A stretch of 64,000 nt of DNA from Liolophura sinensis (Eukaryota > Mollusca > Polyplacophora > Chitonida > Chitonidae). Below are positions 36,102-47,297 of the stretch, piece by piece. Location: NCBI RefSeq assembly GCF_032854445.1, contig NC_088295.1, positions 90,628,644 to 90,692,643 of the forward strand. The letters run 5' to 3'. The translations under genes were made by a program, and so were the position numbers. The first letter of the stretch is position 1. Each line of letters opens with the position of its first letter. Under the pieces are notes generated by a model. The model was not told where the DNA came from, ran no database searches, and was given only the letters and a program-made list of their open reading frames with translations.

Positions 36102-38372
36102 CCTCCAGCACCAGGACAGAACATCAACATGTACTCAGTACTCATCAAGAAAAACAAGAATGATTTCTGAAGATCAGCCATTTCATTGTTACTTGCCTAT
36201 TAAAGCAGCATATCATTCCTGCTGATCTACTGATGAATGTCAATTTGGCTTCAGTAAAATCAAATATTTATATGAATATGCATGCTGTGTACCATTAACA
36301 GCACATCCAAGTCATCATCTTGGCAATGAATGAGAAAAAAGTGCTCACACGGTTGTTAATGTCAACACTGGCAAATACAGATACATCTTTACACATGTAT
36401 TATTAGCTCTGCTTAAAGGGAACATCAGCTAAAGATGGCTTATGTGAGATGGCAGTTTGATAAGAGTAGTCACGGTAAATGGTGTGTTTATCAGAAGCAT
36501 TGCTCTGACACTAGCAGGAGCATCAGGGTCGTGGACTATCTGTGATGGTCATCCAGCCTTAACCTCTGCTCCTCTCTTCTGTCCTCCTGGTCCACTCACA
36601 CTCCATCCTGAATGCTAATAAAATCTTCACCAAATGAGGTATTTTAATAGTGCCATCTGTCATCTTGTGATGTGATAAAGATAACCTGGTGAAGAGGTGG
36701 AGAATTACGGGAGGAAATTACACAAAACTGTAGAGAAATTACACAAAACTGTAGACAGTGTAAATTTAAGGAATGATTCCTTCACACAGAGATACATCAA
36801 GAAAAACAATCATATGGTGACATTAAAAAAGCCAGAGGGGACATTTGTACAGAGACACAGCTGAGCGTTTCTACAGAGCTAGAGATGAACATATTCCTAG
36901 AGGCGGGTCACACATGTAGGCGTTCCAACCTCAAGATGGCCACACTGTAACGCCATCTCTACCATACCCAGGAAGTTTGACAGAATAGAGTTTACTGTCA
37001 TAGTGTTCATGCTTTTTTCCCACAAAATGTCAGCTTCCAGCTACGCCTGGCCAATTATTAAAGTTCTACAACAGTTAAATCTCCTACAGAAAAAAGGTGA
37101 GGAGTGGCAGCTGTAGGGCTATTCCCCTCAAATCCATTCATGCAGCTTCTCTATCTTATTTAACTCTGCACTCCAGAAGAAATGTATCGTGTGAAATCAA
37201 TTTATTATATTTGAAGGGCAGTTGCTTGAGACAGACTTGGCTCTGTTCACTCCGTAATATCTGCCTGCTGGTGGAAACACATCAGCAATTATTGAATTGG
37301 AAACAAGACAAGCAGTCATTAAGAACTCAATTCTTGTTTTCCCTCACTAAAAAGAGACAACATGTCTTGGATGTGCTTGCAGTTTATTGAAAATCACAAA
37401 AACTGTTTTTCTCTATACTTTTAACAGAAATAAATGTAGGAGGCCATTTTCCCATAAATAACTGCTGGATATTTATAGCAATGATCAGTCAACATAAAAA
37501 GCTTTTCTACAAAAACAAGCTAACTGACCACATAAACATTTCACCTTAATGATCATCCAGACAAGAGTTATAATTACAAAATATTGTGATTTTTATTTTG
37601 AAATATCAACATGTATGTTCACCCCCACAAAAATATGAGTAACATAAATAAATGAAAAACAAATTGGAATAGTAACAGAGTCGCAAGTTTCAATCCATGA
37701 AAAACACAGAAGTGAAATAATAATGCTTTGTTAAAAACAAGAGACATTAAAACACAAAAAATAACTTTTAGCCAAAATAAATGCATTTCATGTGATTGAT
37801 GTTCAAAAATCAATCATATTTTCTTTTAACTGTTAAATCATCAAAACAGGAACAAGTCCATTCTTTTGACAAAAAGGCATGGTCTTCTCCTGCTAACATC
37901 ACTTGTTGAAATCCTTCATCTAATACAAACATGTGCAGGTAGGGTTTTGTTCACTCACTGCCCTGTCAGTAAAACAGCATGCATTCGAACATTAATAATT
38001 CCGCCTGCAGGCCCATGAACATCGATGGCCCTTCACTGGCGTAATATTCGCTCGAGTACAGAGTTATCAAGTGGATGACCAACAACTAGAGCCCACAGAA
38101 AATGAAAACTGTGACCCCCATCACATCATATAGCCTCTGTCAAAAACGTGTCAAGTAGAAGAAAGGTACACTCTGCTGGATGTCTAAGGCCACATATTTA
38201 CCGACACAGCATTGCAATTTCCTCTTTATCATCACACTTCAATGAAATATGGGGGATTAAGGAATGAGCTTGGACATATTTAGTCACACATGCTTGTGTA
38301 ATAATGTAAAACCCTATATCCATTACTTAAGGAATTCATGTAGTGAATCTTTATACATATGCATGTATATGC
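36102..38372. other. Single-copy DNA, no gene seen
   Basis: Includes a 20-bp two-copy repeat (AAATTACACAAAACTGTAGA, about 36714-36755) and a compositionally complex stretch at about 36470-36720. No exon recognised. Confidence 0.5.
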
Positions 38373-38717
38373 ATTGACCTACAGAGGAGAGGGTACATAC
38401 ATACGCAAGTATTTACCCACAGAAGAGAGGGCACATACATACACAAGTATTTACCCACAGAAGAGAGGGCACATACATACACAAGTATTTACCCACAGAA
38501 GAGAGGGCACATACATACACAAGTATTTACCTACAGAAGAGAGGGCACATACATACACAAGTATTTACCTACAGAAGAGAGGGTACATACATATACATGT
38601 ATTTACCCACAGAGGTGAGGGTACATATATATACATGTACATGTATTTACCTACAGAAGAGAGGGTACATACATATACATGTATTTACCCACAGAAGAGA
38701 GGGTACATACATACACA
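38373..38717. repeat. 38-bp minisatellite, about 9 units
   Basis: The unit contains ACAGAAGAGAGGGCACATAC then ATACACAAGTATTTACCC. Later units have TATACATGTATTTACC, and one has an extra ACATGT. The array ends exactly where the group B retroposon begins. Confidence 0.96.
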
Positions 38718-39013
38718 AGGGTCAATCCTGGGTCAGGTTACACCTAAGACCTTAAAAGAGGAAGTTGTCACTTCCTCGCTCGGCGTTCAGCATTAAGGGA
38801 ATATTGCAAAGACTGGTTGACCCGTACCAGTATAATGGCTTGAGCGGGACGGCTTATTCGGTAAGGCGTCTCAGTGAAGCAGCACTGGATAAAAGAGCTG
38901 AAATCCGTGCTGTAACAAGGAGGCACATTACATGCATTCTAAAGACTCCCTCATCGTCATATGATTGAAAAATTGTTAAGTACGGCGTTAAACCCCAAGC
39001 ATTCACTCACTCA
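38718..39013 (+). mobile_element. SINE-like retroposon (group B), second copy
   Basis: This is the same element as 12432-12752 in opposite orientation. Shared blocks are ACACCTAAGACCTTAAAAGAG-type, GGCGTTCAGCAT, GACTGGTTGACCCGTA, CCAGTATAATGGCT, AAATCCGTGC, AAGGAGGCACATTACA and TCGTCATATGATTGAAAAAT. The 3' end reads TTGTTAAGTACGGCGTTAAAC and terminates in a (CACT)n tail. No convincing target-site duplication is visible. The 5' end sits against the 38-bp array. Confidence 0.92.
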
Positions 39014-41379
39014 CCCATAAACACTAGGAGAATGTAAGTTTACTGCAGTGTATCTGCCCATAATGCCATGCTATCATCAAACTCTATGCTGAGTAGATGT
39101 ACATGTATGTACATGTCCATAACAATGCATGTACAAAACACTTGTACAGATAATTAAGCAATGGCCTACATCAGGTCACACAACACCTCATGACAACTAT
39201 GTATTATTGATTTGTATTGATCTCTGGTGACTGGTGTCTCGTGTACCTACATGCGGATATCAATAGCACCCGAACACCGCAGGTATAAATAACATTGATG
39301 AGGGTATGCCAGCATGTTGCACAACAAGTTTGAAACCCTTCAAGACTCTTCACCCAGTAATAAAGGTACATGTATCTCACAAAAGCTGTATACTAGAGTA
39401 TGCCAGAGAGGCTTTATTAAAGCATGAACTTGTGAGGCTTTGCGAAAAAGTCAAAGTCTTTGAGTAAAGCTTCATGCAATTTTCGCCACAAAAGAATCAT
39501 TTTAGCAATGCCTGAGAGGCCTCGACCCACTAAAGTCCACCGGGTTCCAGTGAGGTGTACAGAGATCCAGAATCCTCAGCACTGCCTGCAGCATCCAGCC
39601 TTAATCAAGTATTACTGGTTTCATTTCTCAGACTTCTGTAGCTAAGTCAAAACCAGCGATCATCCGGATTTCTTGGGTTTCATAAGGAGATGACGTTAGG
39701 CCATCATTGGAGAATTCTGCTGGTGGACCGCTATCTGAATTGCTTTAATCTGCCCATTGCTAGCTCTTCCCAGATGAGATAACAAACCCTGAAGAGGCTG
39801 TCAGTTCTGCAGGCTTCATAATTCAGACGAATCACGGACTGCTTTCCGGACGGTTAAACGTGCAAGATTGTAAATCAGACAGATCTCTTTATTACGAGTG
39901 TTATTGTAACGAGTTGGCTGATGACTTGGATTGCAATGAACAAGGGCGAGGTGGAGACAATCTCTGATTTAGGCTTGCATCCTCACGCAGGCCCATACAT
40001 ACAGCTCAAGTATACGCCTACAAATGGTCACAAGACAAAGCTTTATTGTCCCCTTTATTTCAGCCCCAAAGCTGATGGCCATGATCTCATCAGACAAAAC
40101 GATCCATTCTCCAAATTTAACCAAGACCAGCATAATTTTTTTCTACCATTCATTTTTATTTGGCCTAATGGCAATTCTGTGGAATTGGAGCTTTGACCGT
40201 GACCAAACGCAGGGAGAATATCTCTGAGCGGGTTATAGCAGGCGGTGCCAGGCTACCCCAGGCCCTCTCACTATTAATGGTACCGTATACAGTAAATCAC
40301 TGCCATGGGCCATCAGTGTTAATCTTATTGCCTACGGTTCTGGACACCTAAAGCAGGACATTGGCTATTTCTGAAGAGAAGGCTGTAGATCTTAGCACTT
40401 TGGATTGTAGAGAATAGGAGTTCTACTAAATGACTGAGAAGGAATGATTTAGAATCGTTCAATTTCATTTCTGGTCACATTGTGCTGCTAATACTATTAC
40501 ATAAATCATGTTAGAGGTGCCTGTAACAAATACAGATTTATTAATGCTACACACAACCTTGAAATGAGAGTTGTTGGTAATATGTCATACACATAGAGGA
40601 TACAAATTATCTGTCTTGGAAGTTTCACATCTTCGCCCTTGACAAATTGTCCCCTGTACTTCTGTAGTATGCCAGGGTCAAAGTAAAGGTAGGAAATAAT
40701 TTTAACTGTCCACAGGACTGTGCGTGCATGTGTCTGCACAAAATGGCAAAAATATCTTCACAAAATTGGAAGAAGCCTGGCAAATGATACTGACCAACAC
40801 GTAACTTTTTGACACCAATATACTAGAGACAGAAGGGCGGTAATTTTAATTTTTGTGAAAGGAGTGAGAGCTTATGATATTATGAAAAAATAATTGACTT
40901 TCAAAAACAATAAAGTCATATAAAAAATGACTGAATTCACAAGTACATGTACATGTGCTAAAATTCTTCCTCTTGAAGCATTTCTTACATTCTTCAGTTA
41001 TCTTTCTACTCAACAGGTTTGAGAATGTGCTTCCCACTACATCAAGATCATCTGTTTTATTAGGTTAGAGGGCCAGCGGGTGATGCATTGTCTTACCATA
41101 AATCGGCAGACCGTGCCCAAATTCCATTGAGAAACATTATCTAAGGATTTTAAGTAAATGGCCTAGAAATGACTGCTGTCTAGACACATTAAATGGTCAG
41201 CGTGTGCTCTTGGAGGCTGTGTGATATGTCAAATGATGTTTACAATGAATAAGAAGAGCTATTCCTGCGTCATATTGCAACTCCAGGCATCTGGCTTATT
41301 GGGAAACTCTACATTTAGATAGGTATATTACTGAGATGTCCACAAATAGTAGTACCTGTGGAATAAGCATTTTGCTCCC
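39014..41379. other. Single-copy DNA including a complex island, no gene seen
   Basis: The 39650-40340 stretch is notably richer in GC and lower in simple repeats than its surroundings and could be a conserved non-coding element. The frames inside it (up to 91 codons) are not recognisable proteins. Confidence 0.45.
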
Positions 41380-41599
41380 AGTGATCCAAGCAAGAACAGC
41401 TTAGAGAGCCAAGGAATAAGCCACCAACTGTTACAGTGATCCAAGCAAGAACAGCTTAGAGAGCCAAGGAATAAGCCACCAACTGTTACAGTGATCCAAG
41501 CAAGAACAGCTTAGAGAGATAAGGAATAAGCCACCAACTGTTACAGTGATCCAAGCAAGAACAGCTTAGAGAGATAAGGAATAAGCCACCAACTGTTAC
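41380..41599. repeat. 55-bp minisatellite, 4 exact-length units
   Basis: Four 55-bp units (41380, 41435, 41490, 41545) start CAGTGATCCAAGCAAGAACA. Units 1-2 read GAGAGCCAAGG and units 3-4 GAGAGATAAGG; they are otherwise almost identical, so the expansion is recent. Confidence 0.98.
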
Positions 41600-44500
41600 A
41601 GGGGTCCACTTTCTCCGTCATGTACATCAATAGGAATCTGTAGGCCTGTAATTAACTAAGTAAAACTAAAAACTGGTGGCTTTTCATCCGATGGCTCTCT
41701 AAGTTGCCATCTAAGAGATCCAAGCTGATAAAAAGCTTATTCCTCTTTACTAAGTACTACCTGTGGACAGTTCAGTAATATATATCTACATTCTGCATCA
41801 TCTACATTCAATATGAATCAGTAGGCCTGTAATGAACTAAGTGAAACTTTAATTTTAAATGTATTTATTTCCCAGCAATAAATGTCACACTAGCCAGCTT
41901 AATTACAAATTGATCACAAGCGTTGACAGTGGTCAGTACATTTTAAGAGCTTTTGCAGCATTCAAGGAAATCCGGACTTTGAGAGGATGGACTGTAATGA
42001 AATCTCTTTGAGTCCATCCCTGTTTCCAAGCTCTTCCAGAATAAAGAGCTAGCCACAAAGTGGAGATCTCCAGCAAAGTTGAGTCTGGTATGTGGACAGT
42101 TCTCTAACCAGTACCAAATCCTCTCTGACCTCAGCTGTCTAGACGGAGGAAATAACTAAACCTGCCCCTGTCACAGAGTCTTATCCTAAGCACACTGACC
42201 ACAAATCAATGGACACTTAAAACACTGCCACTCAAGTCATCACACTTAGGAAAGAAAACCACTCTCTAAGAACCTACATGTGTTGGCAAATGCATCTGTT
42301 GCAGGTGTACCTGTACATGTAACAAAAAACTTGCTTTTTCTGACATCCATTGATCTAATGGTTGTCCAAGTTGCCCTTCTAAGCCACGCCCACTAAAGTT
42401 TTCAGGTAACAGTCATGTTTCAGACTTCAGACAATCATTGTTGGTAAAACAAAACCGTCTGATATCACACATTACTCATAAATAAATGACAGTTCCACTG
42501 ACTGATATCAGACTCAACACTGTAAGTCATTTAGTATCTGGTGGATACATTTATGTACATGTACTTCCAACAAGCATTAATACTTCGCCAAGAGACCAAT
42601 ATTAATGTTGAGTTCAATCGATAACTGTAAGGAAATGTTAAACATGTGTCGTCTTAAGGCATTTTGTTACCACATTAATCTAATCAGGAGGCCTTACCGG
42701 TGCACACAGTTATTTCCTCCACTTGATCAGAAATATTAGATGACCCATTTTATCAGCATGTCATCACAACAAATGTAGGCCCACAGGTCAGTGTTTCTAG
42801 CACAGCTTTTTCCAACCCAATGCAGTTGTTTGCTTGCAACCAAATAGAAAAAAAAATTGAGTGGTAAAGTTTAAGGATGGTTTGAAGGCATGAAGGTGTT
42901 TTTGTCGAGGGGTCCTCAACAGCATGTAGTTAGCGGCCAATCAGGCGTATTAGTGTGCAGGGTGTAACATCAGCACTGCATGCCACAGCCATTGACTTCA
43001 GCCCTCTAACTACCACTAATTGATTGCCTAATAAAAAAACCTCCCATGTCAAGAACTGGCAATGGAGTTTTAACACGAAAAGACCATTTTTATGAGTTGT
43101 CCTAGTGTTGAGGATCAATGTAGCTGGCAGCCGAGATGTCCACCGGTCTCGCTCCGGAAGCTGGGACAATCCTTTCCCGTGAACTCACCCCTGCCATCAT
43201 TTAGCTATCAGCCACCACACAACAGATGAGCTGTGTCGCTTGCTTATGATCCTTTTAGATTTTATGACAATCAGTTGATGTAAGACAACTGTTATTCAGG
43301 ATGTTCCCTAAGTAAATGGCCATCAGGGTTTCCACTTTCTTCTGTGAAAAAAAAAAGACATCCTTGGTCTGGCTTTGATGAGGTTACCATGATCCATGGA
43401 TTTTTCCAATCTCATACTGGCTTCTTACTCTCTAAACCTCACTTCCTATTAAAAGTGAGGCCAACAGACAAAATGTTTTAGTGGTGTTCAGAGGAGCACT
43501 ACAATGTTTTTGACCCCATCACGTTCTACCGCTTAGCATTTCCCGCTTAATTTCCACAGTGATGTAATTCTAAAGAGCTTCCAGCCATCTCAGATCACAA
43601 AGATCCAGCAGACTAGCAATCCCATCTCAGTGTATCGCTGGCAGGGTCTGCAACTGGATCTTAACCAGGACTTTTCACAGCACTTTATGGCCAAGAACAA
43701 ACTATCCCCCAGTCCTCACTCAGTTTTTTCTATGTACATGTACATAGATGGGTAATAAAATAGCCAACCGGTAAAATAAACTTCTGCTCAAGCAATGGTA
43801 CCAGGGGGTACGAAAACACAATATTATTTAAGCATTTACATGAACAGTTATGATGAAACCCTAAGGTAAACTAACAACAGGGCATATTTCAGCAGTCACA
43901 GTTTCATGTGACCATTTGCCAACTATCACACCGTCGTTTGCACTGGTTTGATTATCTACGCTGCAGTTTTTTATATTACACATTATTTCAAAAGAAATTA
44001 TTCTGTACACAGATTATCACAATCTCAATTATTCAACGCTTTTTTGAATGGTAGAATATTAACATGATGTGAAAAGCTACACCGGTAATTTCACAAGAAA
44101 CCTAGACAAATCAAATGGGCAAACTTTAAGACAATGCAATTAAAGCAGTAGTTTACCACATGGTGTAGCAGTCTGGCTAAGATAACCCATGCTGTTAGTA
44201 CAAATTTAAAGGCCGCAAATCAAGCTGACAAAAAATCCATCTGGACAGTAAAAACATGTATTTGTTCACACAACATTATTAGCAGCAGAGCTCTTATGCA
44301 TGTCAATGTGAATGAGACCGAAGCTAACAGAACTTTTACAGAAGTTAATTAAGCCGAGAAATGGAGATCTAAGAGGGATCTGGACAAGAGCAGGAAGTCT
44401 GTGTGTTTTCTTATGTTAACTCATTTCCACATCAGCTGTACTAATGCACGTGATAAGGACTGGTCATTTACCTGATCTTTATTAATCAATCAAAGTCAAC

Positions 44501-44889
44501 AATTACCATCTGTACCAGAGGAAATAGTCAGGTGTAAATGGAGTAGGAATCGCTCACTTGATGCGACACTAGATATTACAAACAACTCCACAAACCTGAA
44601 AACATGGCCTATCACTTAACCCTAGGAGAATCTGCAAATGTCACCCCAACAAATGTGGAGTTTTCCTTCAGGCAACACAAAAGTACACTAAAGACTAATT
44701 AGGCCATCAAATGGCAAGAGAGGGGAAGTTATTAATGGAGTCTGGAGTTTCCAGTGGGAGCACAAATTGTGTGCACAGGTGTCACTGCTGACATGCCACA
44801 AAATGTGCTGTGTCTGAGAATGTTCACGAATTGCCCTTGTGGACAATGTCAACCACTAAAGCTTTTTTTTTTTAATTTGTTTGAAAAGG
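41600..44889. other. Single-copy DNA, no gene seen
   Basis: More than 3 kb with no array and no recognised exon. Frames are under 80 codons. Confidence 0.5.
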
Positions 44890-45985
44890 GGTGGAGATGG
44901 ACTGTTTAGAGAGGTGGAGGTAATGTCTGTGGTCTGTGGGTGTCCAGGATGTGCCTGTTGTGAGGAAATACAATTGGCTAATGGGGTACAGGGTGTGCCT
45001 GTTTTGTATTAGGGTCACTAAGCTGTGACTGTTTTGTGGGTGTGCCCTTGTCTGAGGATGACCAGGGTGTACATGATTAATGGGTCTGCATGTTTTGTGG
45101 GTGTGTCTGTTTTGTGGGTGTGCCTGTTTTATGGGTGTGCCATTGTCTGAGGTTGTCCTGGATATGCCTGTTTTGTAGGTGCGCCGTCGTCTGAGGGTGC
45201 TCAAAGAGTGCATGTTTTATGGGTTGGACCATTGTCTAAAGGTGCCCTGGGTGTGCCAATGCCTGAGGGTGAACTGGGTGTGCATGTTCTATGGAAGTGC
45301 CATTATCTGAGGCTGCCATGGGCGAGCCTGTTTTGTAGGTGTGCCATTGCCTGAGGTTGCCCTGGGTGAGCCTGTGTTGTAGGTGTGCCATTGTCTGAGG
45401 TTGCCCTGGGTGAGCCTGTTTTGTAGGTGTGCCATTGCCTGAGGTTGCCCTGGGTGAGTCTGTTTTGTAGGTGTGCCATTGTCTGAGGTTGCCCTGGACG
45501 AGCCTGTTTTGTAGGTGTGCCATTGCCTGAGGTTGCCCTGGACGAGCCTGTTTTGTAGGTGTGCCATTGTCTGAGGTTGCCCTGGACGAGCCTGTTTTGT
45601 AGGTGTGCCATTGTCTGAGGTTGCCCTGGACGAGCCTGTGTTGTAGGTGTGCCATTGTCTGAGGTTGCCCTGGACGAGCCTGTTTTGTAGGTGTGCCATT
45701 GCCTGAGGTTACCCTGGGTGAGCCTGTTTTGTAGGTGTGCCATTGTCTGAGGTTGCCCTGGACGAGCCTGTTTTGTAGGTGTGCCATTGTCTGAGGTTGC
45801 CCTGAATGAGCCTGTTTTGTAGGTGTGCCATTGTCTGAGGTTGCCCTGGGTGAGCCTGTTTTGTGGGTGTGCCATTGTCTGAGGGTGTCCTGCATGTGCC
45901 TGTTTTGTGGGTGTACTCTTGTCTCACTGTGCCCAGAGTGTGTCTGTTTTGTGGGTGTACCACTGCCTGAGGGTGCCCAGGCTAT
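44890..45985. repeat. 44-bp minisatellite with homogeneous core
   Basis: The core (about 45300-45890) has about 13 units containing GAGGTTGCCCTGGGTGAGCC then TGTTTTGTAGGTGTGCCATT and GYCT. The left flank (44890-45300) and right flank (45890-45985) hold diverged and shortened units. Unit variants are TGGGTGAGCC against TGGACGAGCC and GTCT against GCCT. Minus-strand frames of 136-258 codons (Thr, Gln, His-rich, periodic) are artefacts of a stop-free unit. Confidence 0.96.
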
Positions 45986-47223
45986 GAGTGCCAGAAATTG
46001 TTGATTGAACACAACTAAACTCTGGCTAATGCATCATGTACACTAGATTACTAGAATACACAACTAAACTCTGGCCATGTGTAAGAATCAGCTCTGAATT
46101 ACTGTTTTCTTCCACTACCACAGAGTATTTACACCATATATACATGTTAATATGTACAAGTCAACATTGACATCAAAAAGCTACTTATACATAGCAGAAT
46201 ACACATTAGTCACATCCAAAACTGATATTTACAACCACAGTTTATTAACAACTTTAAAAATATTGATCTAACTACTTTCACAACTTAAAAAAGGCTTTTC
46301 ATGGGCTCGCATATGGATGTGGTCATTGATGTTCAAAGGCATACATATACGTGCACTAGACACTGACAAGTAAAATCCATGTTACTATTTAGCATGCTAA
46401 AGGTACATTTGGATTTTCCTTATGCAGGTCACAGTCCTGAGGAAAGTGAACTGAATGTAAAGACTGGGTAAAATCTGATCCAGATACATATGGTACATTA
46501 GCACAGGATGATCAAAGTCTTTGTTCATGCAGGATCTGTTGTTTAGTTTACCAGAGCTTACATAATGCACTCCACCATAATTGCTCCATCTGTGGCAGAT
46601 TCTCTCAGTCTTCCATATTGTCAAACTCCCATTGTGGCAGGTCATACCTTGCACCAGTCCCACATTGTAGTTTTCCCATCATAAATTCCCAGACAAGGAC
46701 TTTTGAGTACAGTGTAATTAAATGTCATTGATTTTAAGGGCCATCTGTTATATTCCCTGCTCCACTATAGACATTGAGTGATGTTGTCATGATTAGTACA
46801 CATGACAGGTAAAGCACGAGTCCACACACAGGTTAGTTTATCACATCATCATATGTGGTCCTCCCTTCCCACTCCACCTAATCTTCCTGGCCAGTCATAA
46901 AGGTAGACGTGAGTCAGGATTTAGTACTATCTACCCAAACCCATGCCGTCTTCACAAGATCCTCAAGTCTTATTTAGGTTATGAGTAGCGCATGAAGGCT
47001 GGGATGCTGAGATCCCACCAATCTGATAGGAGCTAGGTGCACATGTAATTTTAAATCAGGGTTCAGTATAGTGTAATCACAGGTGTACAGGTGCACACAA
47101 AGCACATGCTGGTCTTGTCTACATTTACCTTCACAGAACATACAGATCAAAGAGAACGAGTTTTAACTGAAGTGCTTTACAGGCACTTGTGTATATTAGT
47201 ACAATACATAAATAAATACGATG

Positions 47224-47228
<5 letters not shown>
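45986..47228. other. Single-copy DNA, no gene seen
   Basis: Starts with a short duplication (ACACAACTAAACTCTGGC, two copies about 51 bp apart, 46009-46077). No exon recognised. Confidence 0.5.

Positions 47229-47293
<65 letters not shown>
47229..47293. repeat. (AC)n microsatellite
   Basis: An uninterrupted AC run of about 32 repeats. Confidence 0.98.

Positions 47294-47297
<4 letters not shown>

Noticed and set aside
45236-46012. 258-codon minus-strand Thr/Gln/His-rich ORF and overlapping frames
   Set aside because: Periodic translation of the 44-bp minisatellite in several frames.
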